A DNA stretch of 58,953 nt from Bacteroidales bacterium (GCA_023229525.1 JALNZC010000025.1:1-58953); one strand, 5' to 3'. Shown: positions 25,122 to 34,783, counted from the stretch's first letter. Numbers and translations are program-made. The notes: a model not told the origin generated them from the letters alone.

Positions 25122-26522
25122 ATGAATATAGGCCTTATATTTCCCAATAAAGACCGGAGATACAAAACGGTACATCTGGGACTGGCTTATCTGGCTTCCT
25201 ACGCAAGAGAGCAGCATGATGATCTGACTTTCCAGGTGCTCGATACCAGAGTCGCTACATCCCAGGAAACAAAAAAGTTTTTCAGTTCATCTTTCGACCT
25301 GATCGGGATCACGGTGTTTTCACCGGTATATTATGAGGTCATCGATATTTTTAACCGGATCAGAAAAACCAACTTCAAAGTACCGATCTGTCTGGGCGGA
25401 CCTTATGTGACCACCATAATGGAGGATGTCTTCAAAAAAACGTCCGCTGATTTCGCAGTCTATGGAGAAGGTGAAATCACTTTTTCGGAATTGATCCATC
25501 ACCTTAAAGGTCAAAGGGAACTCAGGGATATCAAAGGATTGATGTATAAAAATGAGCTAGGAGCCATTGTTACCAATCCTATGCGCGAGCATATGAAAGA
25601 CCTGAATTTACTGCCTCTTCCTGCCTATGATATTTTCCCGATGGAAAGGTATCCGTTGCACCGGATGGTGACCAGCAGGGGCTGTCCCTATTCGTGTGCC
25701 TGGTGCAACTCAAGCTCCATATGGAGTAAGAGCTATAGAACACGCAATGCGGAACATATCATGAAAGAGGTTGATTTTCTGATCAATCATTACGGGAAAA
25801 AGATCTTTGTATTCGGAGATAACAGTTTTAATATTGATTTAAAAAGGGTCGAATCCTTTTGCGATCTGCTCATCCGGAAAAAGATAAAAATTCTATGGTC
25901 CGCCTCTTTCAGGGCAGACATCATGACCCAGGAAATTGCCCATAAAATGAAAGAGGCAGGTTGCTACAATGCATCCATAGGAATTGAATCTGCCAATAAC
26001 GAAATATTATCCAAAATGGGCAAGTCCACCACAGTTGAAAAAATATTGTCAGGGATCCGGATGTTTAAAGCCGCCGGTATCGAGGTGCTTTCTCAATATG
26101 TGATCGGGAGCCCGTATGATACGCTGGAAACCGTAAAAGAATCGATCGAATTTGCAAAAAAATCGGAGTGCGATTATTCAAACTTCTACACGGTACTTCC
26201 CTTTAAAGGGACACCACAATGGGAATATGTTTTAGCACACGGAAAAATGTACACCCAGGATATCCATGATTTTCATACCATTAATCCCAGGATCGTTTTT
26301 GAAACCCCGGAATTTCCATATAAGGATAGGTTGGAAGCCATAAAACTGGTTAAAAAGGAAGGGTTTTACAGCAACAAGGATAAGAAGAGCTGGTTGTTTG
26401 ATTATGCCAAGGAGACAACGAGAAAGATTCAAAAATTATTGCCGGAATCAGTGGGTGAAAGATTGTTTTTAATTCTGAAATCTGTTTACAAGCTAAAGGT
26501 GGTTAAAAAAAATAATATATAA
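25122..26522 (+). CDS. B12-binding-domain radical SAM protein (BchE-like class)
   Basis: The protein is 466 aa. Residues about 1-140 are a cobalamin-binding domain (LGLAYLASYAREQ, LIGITVFSPVYYEV, ICLGGPYVT, YGEGEITFSEL). Residues about 180-390 are a radical SAM core with RGCPYSCAWCN (CxxxCxxC) and downstream SAM-binding segments (FVFGDNSFN, ASIGIESAN). The family catalyses methyl transfers, ring rearrangements and similar radical chemistry on lipids, antibiotics or tetrapyrroles. The substrate here is probably a product of the surrounding glycosyltransferase locus (inference). It ends 12 nt before the glycosyltransferase gene. Confidence 0.85.
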   Translation: MNIGLIFPNKDRRYKTVHLGLAYLASYAREQHDDLTFQVLDTRVATSQETKKFFSSSFDLIGITVFSPVYYEVIDIFNRIRKTNFKVPICLGGPYVTTIMEDVFKKTSADFAVYGEGEITFSELIHHLKGQRELRDIKGLMYKNELGAIVTNPMREHMKDLNLLPLPAYDIFPMERYPLHRMVTSRGCPYSCAWCNSSSIWSKSYRTRNAEHIMKEVDFLINHYGKKIFVFGDNSFNIDLKRVESFCDLLIRKKIKILWSASFRADIMTQEIAHKMKEAGCYNASIGIESANNEILSKMGKSTTVEKILSGIRMFKAAGIEVLSQYVIGSPYDTLETVKESIEFAKKSECDYSNFYTVLPFKGTPQWEYVLAHGKMYTQDIHDFHTINPRIVFETPEFPYKDRLEAIKLVKKEGFYSNKDKKSWLFDYAKETTRKIQKLLPESVGERLFLILKSVYKLKVVKKNNI

Positions 26523-26533
26523 AATAACAGTCA

Positions 26534-27667
26534 GTGATCGCCATTTTCTGGTTTACCGCATTTCTCATTTTATTGTATCTGGCATATCCCCTGTGGCTAT
26601 TCCTGTTTTTTCCGGGTAACCCGGTGAATGAAAAAGAAACGGATGAAATAACCGGAGTTTCTTTGATATTATTATCATTCAACGGGAAAAAATATCTGGA
26701 AGAAAAAATTAATTTTTTAATGAAGGAACTGTCCGCCTTTCAGCATTTTGAACTGATCATTGTGGATGACAACAGCACGGATGGAAGTAAAGAAATATTA
26801 GAAACCAAAAAGAACACCGAAAATATAAAAATAATAGGTAAAACCAGGCAGCAGGGTATTCCTCATTCCATGAATACCGGTGTGACCCTGGCAAAATATG
26901 ATTACATCATCTTCTGCGACCAACGGCAAAAACTCTCCGATCATATACTACGGTATATTGTTGAACCATTGAAATATAAAAATACAGGCGCTGTCTCTGG
27001 CTGCATATCTCACCTGGATAAAGAATGCAGGTGTTCGCTGATCAGAAGGTATGAGAATTTCCTGAAATCAACAGAGAGTAAAACAGGAAACCTAATCGGG
27101 GTTTATGGTCCGTTGTACGCGATCAAAAAGAATTGCTATTCCCCCATTCCGGATTATATCATATTGGATGACCTTTATTTAAGTTTAAAGATCCTGAAGA
27201 CGAAACAAATTGAACTCAGAACGGATGGCCACATCATTGATGACGATTTTTCGGGGCTGTGCAATTACAGAAGGATTAAAAGGTACCTTATAGGATTCCT
27301 TCAAATCCTGAAAGAAAAAAGTTTGATCAGTGAATTAAGTACCCAACAAAAGATCATGCTGATCTGGCATAAATACCTTAGATTATTCATCCCGCTCTTT
27401 ATTTTCTTAAGCTATTTGACCACAGGATTTATGGCCACACGCGGCACTGAATATCTGATGCTATTCTGCATTTTAACAACGGCTGGTCTATTATCGGTTT
27501 TGCCGTTACTTCATAAATATCACTTTAATTTTAAAAACCTGATCCGGGTGAATATTCTTTACTTCGTAGGGTTCATTGACATTTTTATTGACAAAGCAAT
27601 ATTGCATAAGCCTTCGGAAGCTAAAAGCATTTTCAATATCCCTGACCCGGAAAATGTAAACAGATAG
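26534..27667 (+). CDS. Membrane-bound family 2 glycosyltransferase
   Basis: The protein is 377 aa with a GTG start. An N-terminal membrane helix (FWFTAFLILLYLAYPLWLFLFF) precedes a GT-A catalytic domain with ISLILLSFNGKKYLEE-type opening (here GVSLILLSFNGKKYL), the nucleotide-sugar motif IIVDDNSTDGS, a metal-site-like FCDQRQ and a later ILDDLYLS acceptor motif. Two or three C-terminal helices follow. The architecture is typical of processive or lipid-linked GT2 enzymes. It probably adds a sugar to a membrane-anchored acceptor. Its short spacing to the radical SAM gene suggests one operon. Confidence 0.85.
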   Translation: MIAIFWFTAFLILLYLAYPLWLFLFFPGNPVNEKETDEITGVSLILLSFNGKKYLEEKINFLMKELSAFQHFELIIVDDNSTDGSKEILETKKNTENIKIIGKTRQQGIPHSMNTGVTLAKYDYIIFCDQRQKLSDHILRYIVEPLKYKNTGAVSGCISHLDKECRCSLIRRYENFLKSTESKTGNLIGVYGPLYAIKKNCYSPIPDYIILDDLYLSLKILKTKQIELRTDGHIIDDDFSGLCNYRRIKRYLIGFLQILKEKSLISELSTQQKIMLIWHKYLRLFIPLFIFLSYLTTGFMATRGTEYLMLFCILTTAGLLSVLPLLHKYHFNFKNLIRVNILYFVGFIDIFIDKAILHKPSEAKSIFNIPDPENVNR

Positions 27668-27715
27668 ATATAACCATAAAATGGGAACATTACCAGACTA
27701 CTACCTGACTGACCC

Positions 27716-28840
27716 ATGAAAAAAGCCATGGCTGACCGAAACCTGTTATTAATGAAACCTTTTATGCCTCCTTTGCATGAATTTCAATCTTATCTGGAAA
27801 GGATTTGGGAGTCGCGTCAGTTAACGAATGGCGGTGATATTCATGCGGAATTTGAGCAGGCATTGTGTGCTCACTTAGGTGTTGAGCATATTTGTTTATT
27901 CGCAAACGGTACGCTGGCTTTGATCATTGCACTTAAAGCGCTTGACCTTAAAGGCGAGGTAATCACCACTCCCTTTACCTCGGTTGCAACAACCCAGGCC
28001 ATATACTGGAACCACCTAAAGCCGGTCTTTGTCGATATCGGCGAACCGGATCTCAACATCGATACAGCTGATATCGAAAAGATGATCACTCAGCATACCG
28101 GCGCCATACTTCCGGTACATATATTCGGAAATCCATGTGATGTAGGGATGATCGATATCCTGGCCCGGAAACATAATTTAAAAGTGATCTATGATGCGGC
28201 CCATTGTTTCGGGGTTGAACTGAACGGGGAATCCATTTGCAATTTTGGTGATCTGTCAGTACTGAGTTTCCATGCAACAAAGGTCTTCAACAGTTTTGAA
28301 GGGGGAGCCATAATTTGTCATGATGAGACAACAAAAAAGCACATCGATGCATTGAAAAACACCGGACTGGGTGTCGATCACCGATTGGTCGGATACGGGT
28401 TCAATGCAAAGATGAATGAATTTCAGGCTGCTTATGGCCTGCTTCAGTTAAAATATGTTGACCGGGTTATTGCCTTCCGGAAGGTTGTAGCTTTAAAATA
28501 CAGAGAATTATTAAAAGATGTACCAGGGTTAAGAATGTTGAACGAAATGAAATTCGTAAAATATAACTATTCCTACTTCCCGGTTATTATTGATCCCGAT
28601 CAATTTGGAGCAACACGCGATGAAGTGACTGCTTACCTGGAGACAAAGAAAATTTTTGCCCGGAAATATTTCCATCCTTTGGTGAGCGATTTTCCGGAAT
28701 TTGATATGTATAAAAAAAGTGATATGGCTGTTGCAAAGAAAATTGCCGATAATGTTTTATGCCTTCCCCTCTGTCACGATCTTTCCATTGAAGAGATTGA
28801 AATAATTGTTCATTCGATTTGTGAACAGCATAATCATTGA
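27716..28840 (+). CDS. DegT/DnrJ/EryC1-family PLP-dependent sugar aminotransferase
   Basis: The protein is 374 aa. It has the family fold marks: substrate-binding CLFANGTLALIIALKAL, VITTPFTSVATTQAI, an Asp in VIYDAAHCFG that holds the PLP ring nitrogen, and the Schiff-base lysine in SFHATKVFNSFEGG (Lys about 189). Such enzymes transaminate nucleotide-linked keto-sugars (dTDP- or UDP-) to amino sugars for polysaccharides or natural products. Its place between two glycosyltransferases suggests the locus makes an amino-sugar-containing glycan or glycolipid. Confidence 0.9.
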   Translation: MKKAMADRNLLLMKPFMPPLHEFQSYLERIWESRQLTNGGDIHAEFEQALCAHLGVEHICLFANGTLALIIALKALDLKGEVITTPFTSVATTQAIYWNHLKPVFVDIGEPDLNIDTADIEKMITQHTGAILPVHIFGNPCDVGMIDILARKHNLKVIYDAAHCFGVELNGESICNFGDLSVLSFHATKVFNSFEGGAIICHDETTKKHIDALKNTGLGVDHRLVGYGFNAKMNEFQAAYGLLQLKYVDRVIAFRKVVALKYRELLKDVPGLRMLNEMKFVKYNYSYFPVIIDPDQFGATRDEVTAYLETKKIFARKYFHPLVSDFPEFDMYKKSDMAVAKKIADNVLCLPLCHDLSIEEIEIIVHSICEQHNH

Positions 28841-28870
28841 TATTTCAGCGATGCCACAAAAACCCGTAAG

Positions 28871-30094
28871 TTGAAAATATTACAGATCTGTCATAAAATG
28901 CCTTTCCCGCTTCATGACGGGGGGGCATGTTCCTTATATCAAACCGCTTTGGGGTTGATCCTTCAGGGAGCAGATCTTAAGATAATGGCCATAAATACGC
29001 CCAAAGACTGGGTGGACGTGGACATTATCCCTGCCGATTTCAGGGAAAAGACCGGATTCGAATTTTCTATCGTTGATACCAGGGTCAAACCCTTCAAAGC
29101 ACTGATCAATCTGTTTTCCGAGAGATCTTATTTTGTTGAAAGATTTTTTTCAGGACAATTCAGGGACGGATTAATCAGAATTTTAACTGGCGAGGAATTC
29201 GACATCATCCATCTTGAGCACATTTATTTGTGTGTTTATCTGGATACGATCAGAAAATATTCGAAAGCCAAAGTGATCCTACGTCCGCAGAATGTTGAAA
29301 ATCTTGTTTGGAAGAGATTGCTTAGAAACAAAATCAATCCGGTATCAGAAATTTATCTTCGGATTGCGTCAGTCAAACTTGAACATTTTGAAGTAAAAAT
29401 GGCCAACAAGGTTGACGGAATAATGGCAATATCATCCGGTGATGCCGAAACCTTCAATACCTATGCACCTGATACTCCGCTGGTCACTGTCCCTATCGGA
29501 TTTGATTTTAATAAGATCACTGCGTATGATTGCGATAAGCAATTCATTCATTTCCCGGTCTTTTATCATTTGGGATCCATGGATTGGGCGCCAAATGTTC
29601 AGGGTCTGACATGGTTCATTGAAGAGGTTATCCCATTTATTATAAAGGATTCCCCTGGATTTATCTTCAGAATTGCCGGAAAAAAAATGCCGCAATGGTT
29701 TTATAAGCGGCAAAGTAGGAACCTGATGGTTGACGGGGAAATAGAAGAATCACTGACCTATCATGAAGACAAAGCCATCTTAATTGTGCCTTTATTATCC
29801 GGAGGGGGAATACGCGCCAAAATAATTGAAGGCATGTCCCTTGGAAAAACAATAATCTCCACAACAATCGGAGCCGAGGGAATCCCTTACACGAACCAGG
29901 AAAATATCCTGATCGCCGATAACAAAGAAAATTTTGCGCTACAGATAAAAAAATGCATGAGTTCAAAAGAATTCTGTCAAAAGATCGGAAGAAATGCGCA
30001 AATACTGGCAAAGGAAAATTACGATTGCAATAAAACAGCCAAGAGTATGATGAAATTCTTTACCGCGATTACAGGTCAGGCATCTATCGGTTAA
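28871..30094 (+). CDS. Family 1/4 glycosyltransferase (GT-B fold)
   Basis: The protein is 407 aa. The likely start is a TTG codon, giving the standard GT-B N-terminus MKILQICHKMPFPLHDGG. The acceptor domain includes FDIIHLEHIY. The C-terminal donor domain carries GSMDWAPNVQGLTWF, FRIAGKKMP and the nucleotide-binding PLLSGGGIRAKIIEGMSLGKTIIST with the ExxxGK/EG-type motif, followed by IGAEGIPY. It resembles family 4 (formerly 1) retaining enzymes. It ends the co-directional biosynthetic locus, converging on amtB with a 14-nt gap. Confidence 0.85.
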   Translation: MKILQICHKMPFPLHDGGACSLYQTALGLILQGADLKIMAINTPKDWVDVDIIPADFREKTGFEFSIVDTRVKPFKALINLFSERSYFVERFFSGQFRDGLIRILTGEEFDIIHLEHIYLCVYLDTIRKYSKAKVILRPQNVENLVWKRLLRNKINPVSEIYLRIASVKLEHFEVKMANKVDGIMAISSGDAETFNTYAPDTPLVTVPIGFDFNKITAYDCDKQFIHFPVFYHLGSMDWAPNVQGLTWFIEEVIPFIIKDSPGFIFRIAGKKMPQWFYKRQSRNLMVDGEIEESLTYHEDKAILIVPLLSGGGIRAKIIEGMSLGKTIISTTIGAEGIPYTNQENILIADNKENFALQIKKCMSSKEFCQKIGRNAQILAKENYDCNKTAKSMMKFFTAITGQASIG

Positions 30095-30108
30095 AAGTCA
30101 TCAAGGGA

Positions 30109-31326
30109 TTAAAGGGCTCCTTCATCGTAGGCGCGTTCGCCATGGATCGCTGCATCGAGACCCTCTTTCTCAATGGATTCAGAAACCTTTACCGGGGTAA
30201 TAAAGTTGATGATGATCAACATGACATAGGTGAAAAGAAAAGCGTAAAGTGCGGCGCCGGCAACAGCCACGACCTGCTTGCCGAAGAATGCCGTACCACC
30301 GAGGATCAGTCCGTCGGTGCCAGAAGGATTCACTGCCTTTGCGGCAAACACGCCCAGGAGGATGGTCCCGAGTACGCCGCCCACGCCATGAACACCCCAA
30401 ACATCAAGGGCATCGTCCCAATGCATCCGGTTCTTGAACCGGACGGCAAAGTAACAGAGAAGCCCGGCGGCGATCCCGATCAGCGGCGAGGACCAAAGGG
30501 GCACAAATCCTGCACAGGGCGTAATCGTAGCAAGTCCGGCAATGGAACCGGTAAGTAGCCCTATAAACTTGGGTTTACGCTCATGGAACCATTCCACGAA
30601 CAGCCAGGCCATGGTGGCAAAAGAAGCGGCAATGTCGGTATTAAGGAAAGCAAGCGAGGTGACAAAATCAACTGCTACTTCGCTTCCCGCGTTAAAGCCA
30701 TACCATCCGAACCAGAGGAGGCCACTACCAATGGCAACCAGCGGAATGCTGTTGGGCGTTGAGTTTTTATCGCTCCTTGCCCCGACATAGAATACAGAGG
30801 CCAAAGCTGCGAAACCGGCCGTAGCATGAACGACGATACCACCAGCAAAGTCAAGGACACCCCACTGGGCAAGAAGCCCACCGCCCCAGATCATGTGTAC
30901 AAAGGGGTAATAAACGAGGATCTGCCAGACTGTAAGGAATATAAAATAAGCCTTGAAGTTGACACGGTTTACAAACGCGCCTGTGATCAGCGCCGGGGTG
31001 ATGATGGCAAACATCATCTGGTAGGCTACGAAAACGAGTTCGGGGATCTTCCCATTACTGTACATCGAATCGAGGCGAATCCCCTGAAGGAATGCTTTAT
31101 CAAGGTTACCGATTATCCCTCCTTCGCCTCCGCTGAAGCAAAGTGAATAGCCAAAGATTACCCATAGCACCGTAGTCCAACCCAGGGATACGAAGCTCTG
31201 GATCATGATGCCCAGGATGTTGCGTTTGGTGGCGAGTCCCCCATAAAAAAGTGCCAGGCCCGGGGTCATCAACATGACCAGGCTGGCGGCCAGCAGCATA
31301 AAGCCGGTTGAACCAGTTTCTAACAT
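30109..31326 (-). CDS. amtB: Ammonium transporter
   Basis: The protein is 405 aa with about 11 membrane helices. Family marks: MLMTPGLALFYGGL in the first helices, the twin-histidine pore residues in FAGGIVVHATAGFAAL and DVWGVHGVGGVLGTI, and GCNxGx-like helix turns (WFGWYGFNAGSE). It conducts NH3/NH4+ across the inner membrane. No GlnK/PII gene is adjacent. The gene lies 27 nt downstream of an outer-membrane protein gene, so the two are probably co-transcribed. A kinase/regulator pair further upstream may control them. Confidence 0.95.
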   Translation of the reverse strand: MLETGSTGFMLLAASLVMLMTPGLALFYGGLATKRNILGIMIQSFVSLGWTTVLWVIFGYSLCFSGGEGGIIGNLDKAFLQGIRLDSMYSNGKIPELVFVAYQMMFAIITPALITGAFVNRVNFKAYFIFLTVWQILVYYPFVHMIWGGGLLAQWGVLDFAGGIVVHATAGFAALASVFYVGARSDKNSTPNSIPLVAIGSGLLWFGWYGFNAGSEVAVDFVTSLAFLNTDIAASFATMAWLFVEWFHERKPKFIGLLTGSIAGLATITPCAGFVPLWSSPLIGIAAGLLCYFAVRFKNRMHWDDALDVWGVHGVGGVLGTILLGVFAAKAVNPSGTDGLILGGTAFFGKQVVAVAGAALYAFLFTYVMLIIINFITPVKVSESIEKEGLDAAIHGERAYDEGAL

Positions 31327-31353
31327 AGAAGTGTTTTTTAATTTATAGTTCAG

Positions 31354-32148
31354 TTAAAAAGACATGCCGAAAACCATATAAAACTTATTCTGCATAGGGT
31401 TTGCAATCAGTGATACCTGGATGGGAATCGAATACTTTTCGGTTACCGGTATTCCTTTGGCGACCTTGATCCCGATGTTGGTAAACCCCGCTTTGCAGTT
31501 TCCATAGTAACCTGTTTCATCTCTGTCAGTATCCGGATTATTGACGGTTCCGCCGACAAACGCGTTAAAATCGAATCCTTTGATGCGCTTTTTAAACCCG
31601 AGTTCAATATAGGTCGAGTACTGGATACCGTCGTCCCTTAAAGTGGTATCGTTAACCTGTTTCATCTTGCCGGCATCATTACCGTAAAAATTGGTTGCCA
31701 CCATCAGGGTGAAAGGGATATTGGCGGTTCCATTGAACATGATCATTCCTTCAAAGACATGACCAGTGCTGTCCTGCCTGTAATAAAAGTACTGATCGCG
31801 ATGGCCGGTGTACAGGCCGGGGAAGAAATAATCGGTCACCATCAATGTCAGCAAACTTTTAAAGGTATAGCTGGCAATCAGGTCCACTTCCTGGTTTGAA
31901 GTTGGGCCGAAAGTGTAGGCGCCCCAGGCTCCGACAGAAAACATGTGGTCGGAGTTCCCAACATTCAGTTTCAGGGTGGGCTGGATGCTCGGTCCGGCCC
32001 CTCCAAGGTCAAGTCCGCGCCAGATGTACCGGCTCATCAGGTCGGCACCGATCTGGAAGTCGACCTGCCATTTTTTGGAATTCTGCGAAAAGGAATTTAA
32101 AGTAATAAGCAGCAGAGTGGCAGTGATAACAAAGTAGAATCTTCTCAT
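31354..32148 (-). CDS. Outer-membrane beta-barrel protein co-transcribed with amtB
   Basis: The protein is 264 aa with a signal peptide (MRRFYFVITATLLLITLNSFSQ). The mature N-terminus QIGADLMSRYIWRGLDLGGAGPSIQP matches the Gcw_chp/TIGR02001-type barrel opening (key words SRYIWRG). Alternating strands end in FYMVFGMSF, an aromatic beta signal. It is probably a porin-like channel. Its 27-nt spacing to amtB suggests that it carries ammonium or another nitrogen source across the outer membrane (inference). ATG 32148 is used; a TTG six bases earlier is less likely. Confidence 0.75.
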   Translation of the reverse strand: MRRFYFVITATLLLITLNSFSQNSKKWQVDFQIGADLMSRYIWRGLDLGGAGPSIQPTLKLNVGNSDHMFSVGAWGAYTFGPTSNQEVDLIASYTFKSLLTLMVTDYFFPGLYTGHRDQYFYYRQDSTGHVFEGMIMFNGTANIPFTLMVATNFYGNDAGKMKQVNDTTLRDDGIQYSTYIELGFKKRIKGFDFNAFVGGTVNNPDTDRDETGYYGNCKAGFTNIGIKVAKGIPVTEKYSIPIQVSLIANPMQNKFYMVFGMSF

Positions 32149-32234
32149 AAGCAATCACAATGAACATGCAAATGAAAGATTCCTTTGTGACCTCTGGAAT
32201 AAAGGGATTTCGTAATTTTCCCTACGTGAAACCC

Positions 32235-32903
32235 CTAGAGCTCGGCCAGGTTGTTCCGGATGGCGAATTTCAACATATCCACTGTGCTCCGGAAATTATA
32301 CTTCTGCATAATGTTGTTCTTGTGGGTTTCCACTGTTCTGACACTGATATTCAGTTTTTCGGAGATCTCCTGGTTGGAATATCCTTCGGCATAGAGGCGC
32401 AGGATCTCGCTTTCGCGGGCAGTTAAGCTGTGTGTTTTAGAGATTGATTCCGGCAGGGTGGCCTGTTTGACGGAATGGGAATAGAGCCGGGTGATGACCT
32501 GGGCGATACTGTTGCTGAAGTATTGTTCACCCTTGAAGAGGGTCCTGATCGCCTTGAAGAGTTCCCCTTTTGTGGTGTCCTGTTTGGGCAGATATCCCCA
32601 TGCTCCGGCCTTGAGGGCGTTGAAGATATAATCTTCACTCACGTACATGGAGAGAACGAGAACATGTACGGAGGGAAAAACCTCCCTGATTTTTCGGATC
32701 AGGTCGATCCCTGATTTTCCCGGCAGGGAAAGGTCGGTGATAACCACATCAGGGTCTGATTGCCGGATAAGCTCGAGGGCCGAGCAATAATCGGGAGCGC
32801 ATCCACAAAGCAGGATATCATCGGCTTCGCGAAGCATGTTGGCAATCCCGTCGCGGATGATCTGATGGTCGTCGACCAGAATGGTTTTAATAACTTGTTT
32901 CAT
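32235..32903 (-). CDS. NarL/FixJ-family response regulator
   Basis: The protein is 222 aa. Residues 1-125 are a receiver domain: acidic pair VDDH (11-12), phospho-acceptor Asp 57 in VVITDLSLPG, LVLSMY (Ser/Thr switch region) and the conserved Lys in GYLPKQD. Residues about 155-215 are a LuxR-type helix-turn-helix (LTARESEILRLYAEGYSNQEISEKLNIS; key SNQEIS and VRTVETH). Its start overlaps the stop of the kinase at 32900 (ATGA), so the two are a translationally coupled two-component system. The nearest downstream genes are the outer-membrane protein and amtB. Confidence 0.92.
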   Translation of the reverse strand: MKQVIKTILVDDHQIIRDGIANMLREADDILLCGCAPDYCSALELIRQSDPDVVITDLSLPGKSGIDLIRKIREVFPSVHVLVLSMYVSEDYIFNALKAGAWGYLPKQDTTKGELFKAIRTLFKGEQYFSNSIAQVITRLYSHSVKQATLPESISKTHSLTARESEILRLYAEGYSNQEISEKLNISVRTVETHKNNIMQKYNFRSTVDMLKFAIRNNLAEL

Positions 32904-34783
32904 TTGAGCCTGGGTATTTTTACCCGAATCGTCGTTCCCTTTCCGGGTTCTGATTCAACGGAGAAGGTTCCGCACAGCAAACCTGCCCGCTCCTTCATAT
33001 TGGAAAGTCCGTTTCCTTTTTTTATCTGGGCGGGATTGAAGCCGATACCATCATCACCGAGGATGAGCAGAAGGGATTCACGGGTTTCGATCAGCTGCAT
33101 GGAGATGCTGCCAGTGTTGGCATGCTTGATGATGTTGTGGATGCCTTCCTGTGCTATCCTGAAGAGATATACGGCGGTGTTACCAGAAGGTGAATCAGTG
33201 AGGTTTGCATCAAAATCCACTTCAATTCCCGATTGCCGGCTCACATCACTGCACAGGTTACGTAATGCGGTTTCCAGTCCCAGCTCATCAAGGGAGGCCG
33301 GCATGAGGTCATTGGAGATTCTCCGGAGTTCCTCCACGATGGCATGCAGGCCCGACTTGGTCTCCCGCATGGTTTTCCGGAGACAGGCAGGATCATCCTC
33401 GTCGCAGTTCTCTATCTGCAGTTTGGTCCCTACAAGCTTTTGGCCGAGGCCGTCGTGAAGCTCCCGGGAGATCCTCCGCCGTTCCATTTCCTGCCCGTCG
33501 AAAAGCGCCAGGATCCTTTTATGCCGCTCTTCCCTTAACTGGTCCGACATGGTATTGAAGGTATCAGCCAGGGAGCCTATTTCGTCCTTTGAACGGATCG
33601 ATACTTTATGGTCGAAATTTCCTTCGCCAAGGCTTGCAGCAGCCTTTTTCAGCTGGATGATTGGCTGGGTCACCATTTTGGTTATTACTTGCGCAAACCC
33701 CAGGATAAAAAGTGAGATGATAAGGGACACGAGAAGGATATCATTCCGGAGACCGGTAACGGGTACCATGGCCTCCTCATAATCGATCTCGGCAAGAACA
33801 ATCCAGTTCAATCCCGGGAGGGCCAGGGGTTCATAGGCACTAAAGACACGGATGCCCCGGTAATCGTCAGTTACAGAGGCTCCTGTGCCTCCCTTTAAAG
33901 CCAGTGATGCCGTTTTCGATTTTACAGGAACCCGGAGGAGCGACCCGTGGATAAACCTGGATGCGCTTCGCATCTGGAAATCACCTCCTACAAGGTATGC
34001 CTCACCAGAATGGCCAAGCCCGATCCGGCTGTTATCCTGAAGCATGATCCGGTTGATTTCTGTCGATGGGATCTCCAGAATGACCGTTCCCGGTGAATCG
34101 CCCTGTGACGTCAGAATGGAACAACCTATGAGGCATACAGGGATCGAATCGTCGTCGGATCTGAAAAACAGGTCGGAGACCACAGCATTGTTTCGCTGGT
34201 TTACCGCAGCAACGATCCTGATTATCTGTCCGGGGAGGTTTGAACTTATCTCATTTTGAATTTGTTCCTGGTTTATTGCGGAATTTGTGTCCGGTACCCG
34301 CTCGCGACGGAACACAGGTTGATTAATTACAGATTGGTCTGAATCCGCAGTAAGGATCTGAGGGATCAGAGGGTCGTTTGATACAAGATATAGGTTTGTA
34401 AAGCCATAGGCTGTATAAAAATTTCTGAGGTAATCAATTTCATGATCAAGTCCCGGTTTTGTTTTAAGGGTAGAAAATCCCCGGAGAAAGTTCCTCTCAG
34501 GGTTTTCATTGCGGCGGAGATTCTTCCCATTCTGTAAAAAGATTTTGCCAAGGTTTTCATTGCGGCTGAGATTCTTCAGGTTTTTAATCTTCTCTGTAAA
34601 GAAATACTCCACCTGCTGCTTTTTTACCGCCCTGACCGAAATGAGCTGGTCAATAGTACGGCGCATAATCGCTGTTTTCGCGGAATAAAATGAGTAGGAA
34701 CCCACGATAAGAACCGTAGAAAGGCCTACCAGTAAGAATAGCAGGAGCAGTTTCGTTGTGATTGAGTGCCTGGGAAATTTCAT
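32900..34783 (-). CDS. Sensor histidine kinase (HisKA_3) with extracytoplasmic sensor and HAMP
   Basis: The protein is 627 aa. A membrane helix (about 11-32) precedes a roughly 300-residue periplasmic Cache-like sensor region. A second helix (LVSLIISLFILGFAQVI, about 345-365) leads to HAMP (MVTQPIIQLKKAAASLG...SIRSKDEIGSLADTFN), then HisKA_3 with the phospho-accepting ISRELHDGLGQKL and HATPase_c with NIIKHAN, DDGIGF and GNGLSNMKERA. The sensor region has a 17-residue tandem repeat (NLSRNENL/NLRRNENP) encoded by near-identical 25-bp words at 34501 and 34552. The sensed ligand is unknown. Confidence 0.92.
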   Translation of the reverse strand: MKFPRHSITTKLLLLFLLVGLSTVLIVGSYSFYSAKTAIMRRTIDQLISVRAVKKQQVEYFFTEKIKNLKNLSRNENLGKIFLQNGKNLRRNENPERNFLRGFSTLKTKPGLDHEIDYLRNFYTAYGFTNLYLVSNDPLIPQILTADSDQSVINQPVFRRERVPDTNSAINQEQIQNEISSNLPGQIIRIVAAVNQRNNAVVSDLFFRSDDDSIPVCLIGCSILTSQGDSPGTVILEIPSTEINRIMLQDNSRIGLGHSGEAYLVGGDFQMRSASRFIHGSLLRVPVKSKTASLALKGGTGASVTDDYRGIRVFSAYEPLALPGLNWIVLAEIDYEEAMVPVTGLRNDILLVSLIISLFILGFAQVITKMVTQPIIQLKKAAASLGEGNFDHKVSIRSKDEIGSLADTFNTMSDQLREERHKRILALFDGQEMERRRISRELHDGLGQKLVGTKLQIENCDEDDPACLRKTMRETKSGLHAIVEELRRISNDLMPASLDELGLETALRNLCSDVSRQSGIEVDFDANLTDSPSGNTAVYLFRIAQEGIHNIIKHANTGSISMQLIETRESLLLILGDDGIGFNPAQIKKGNGLSNMKERAGLLCGTFSVESEPGKGTTIRVKIPRLK

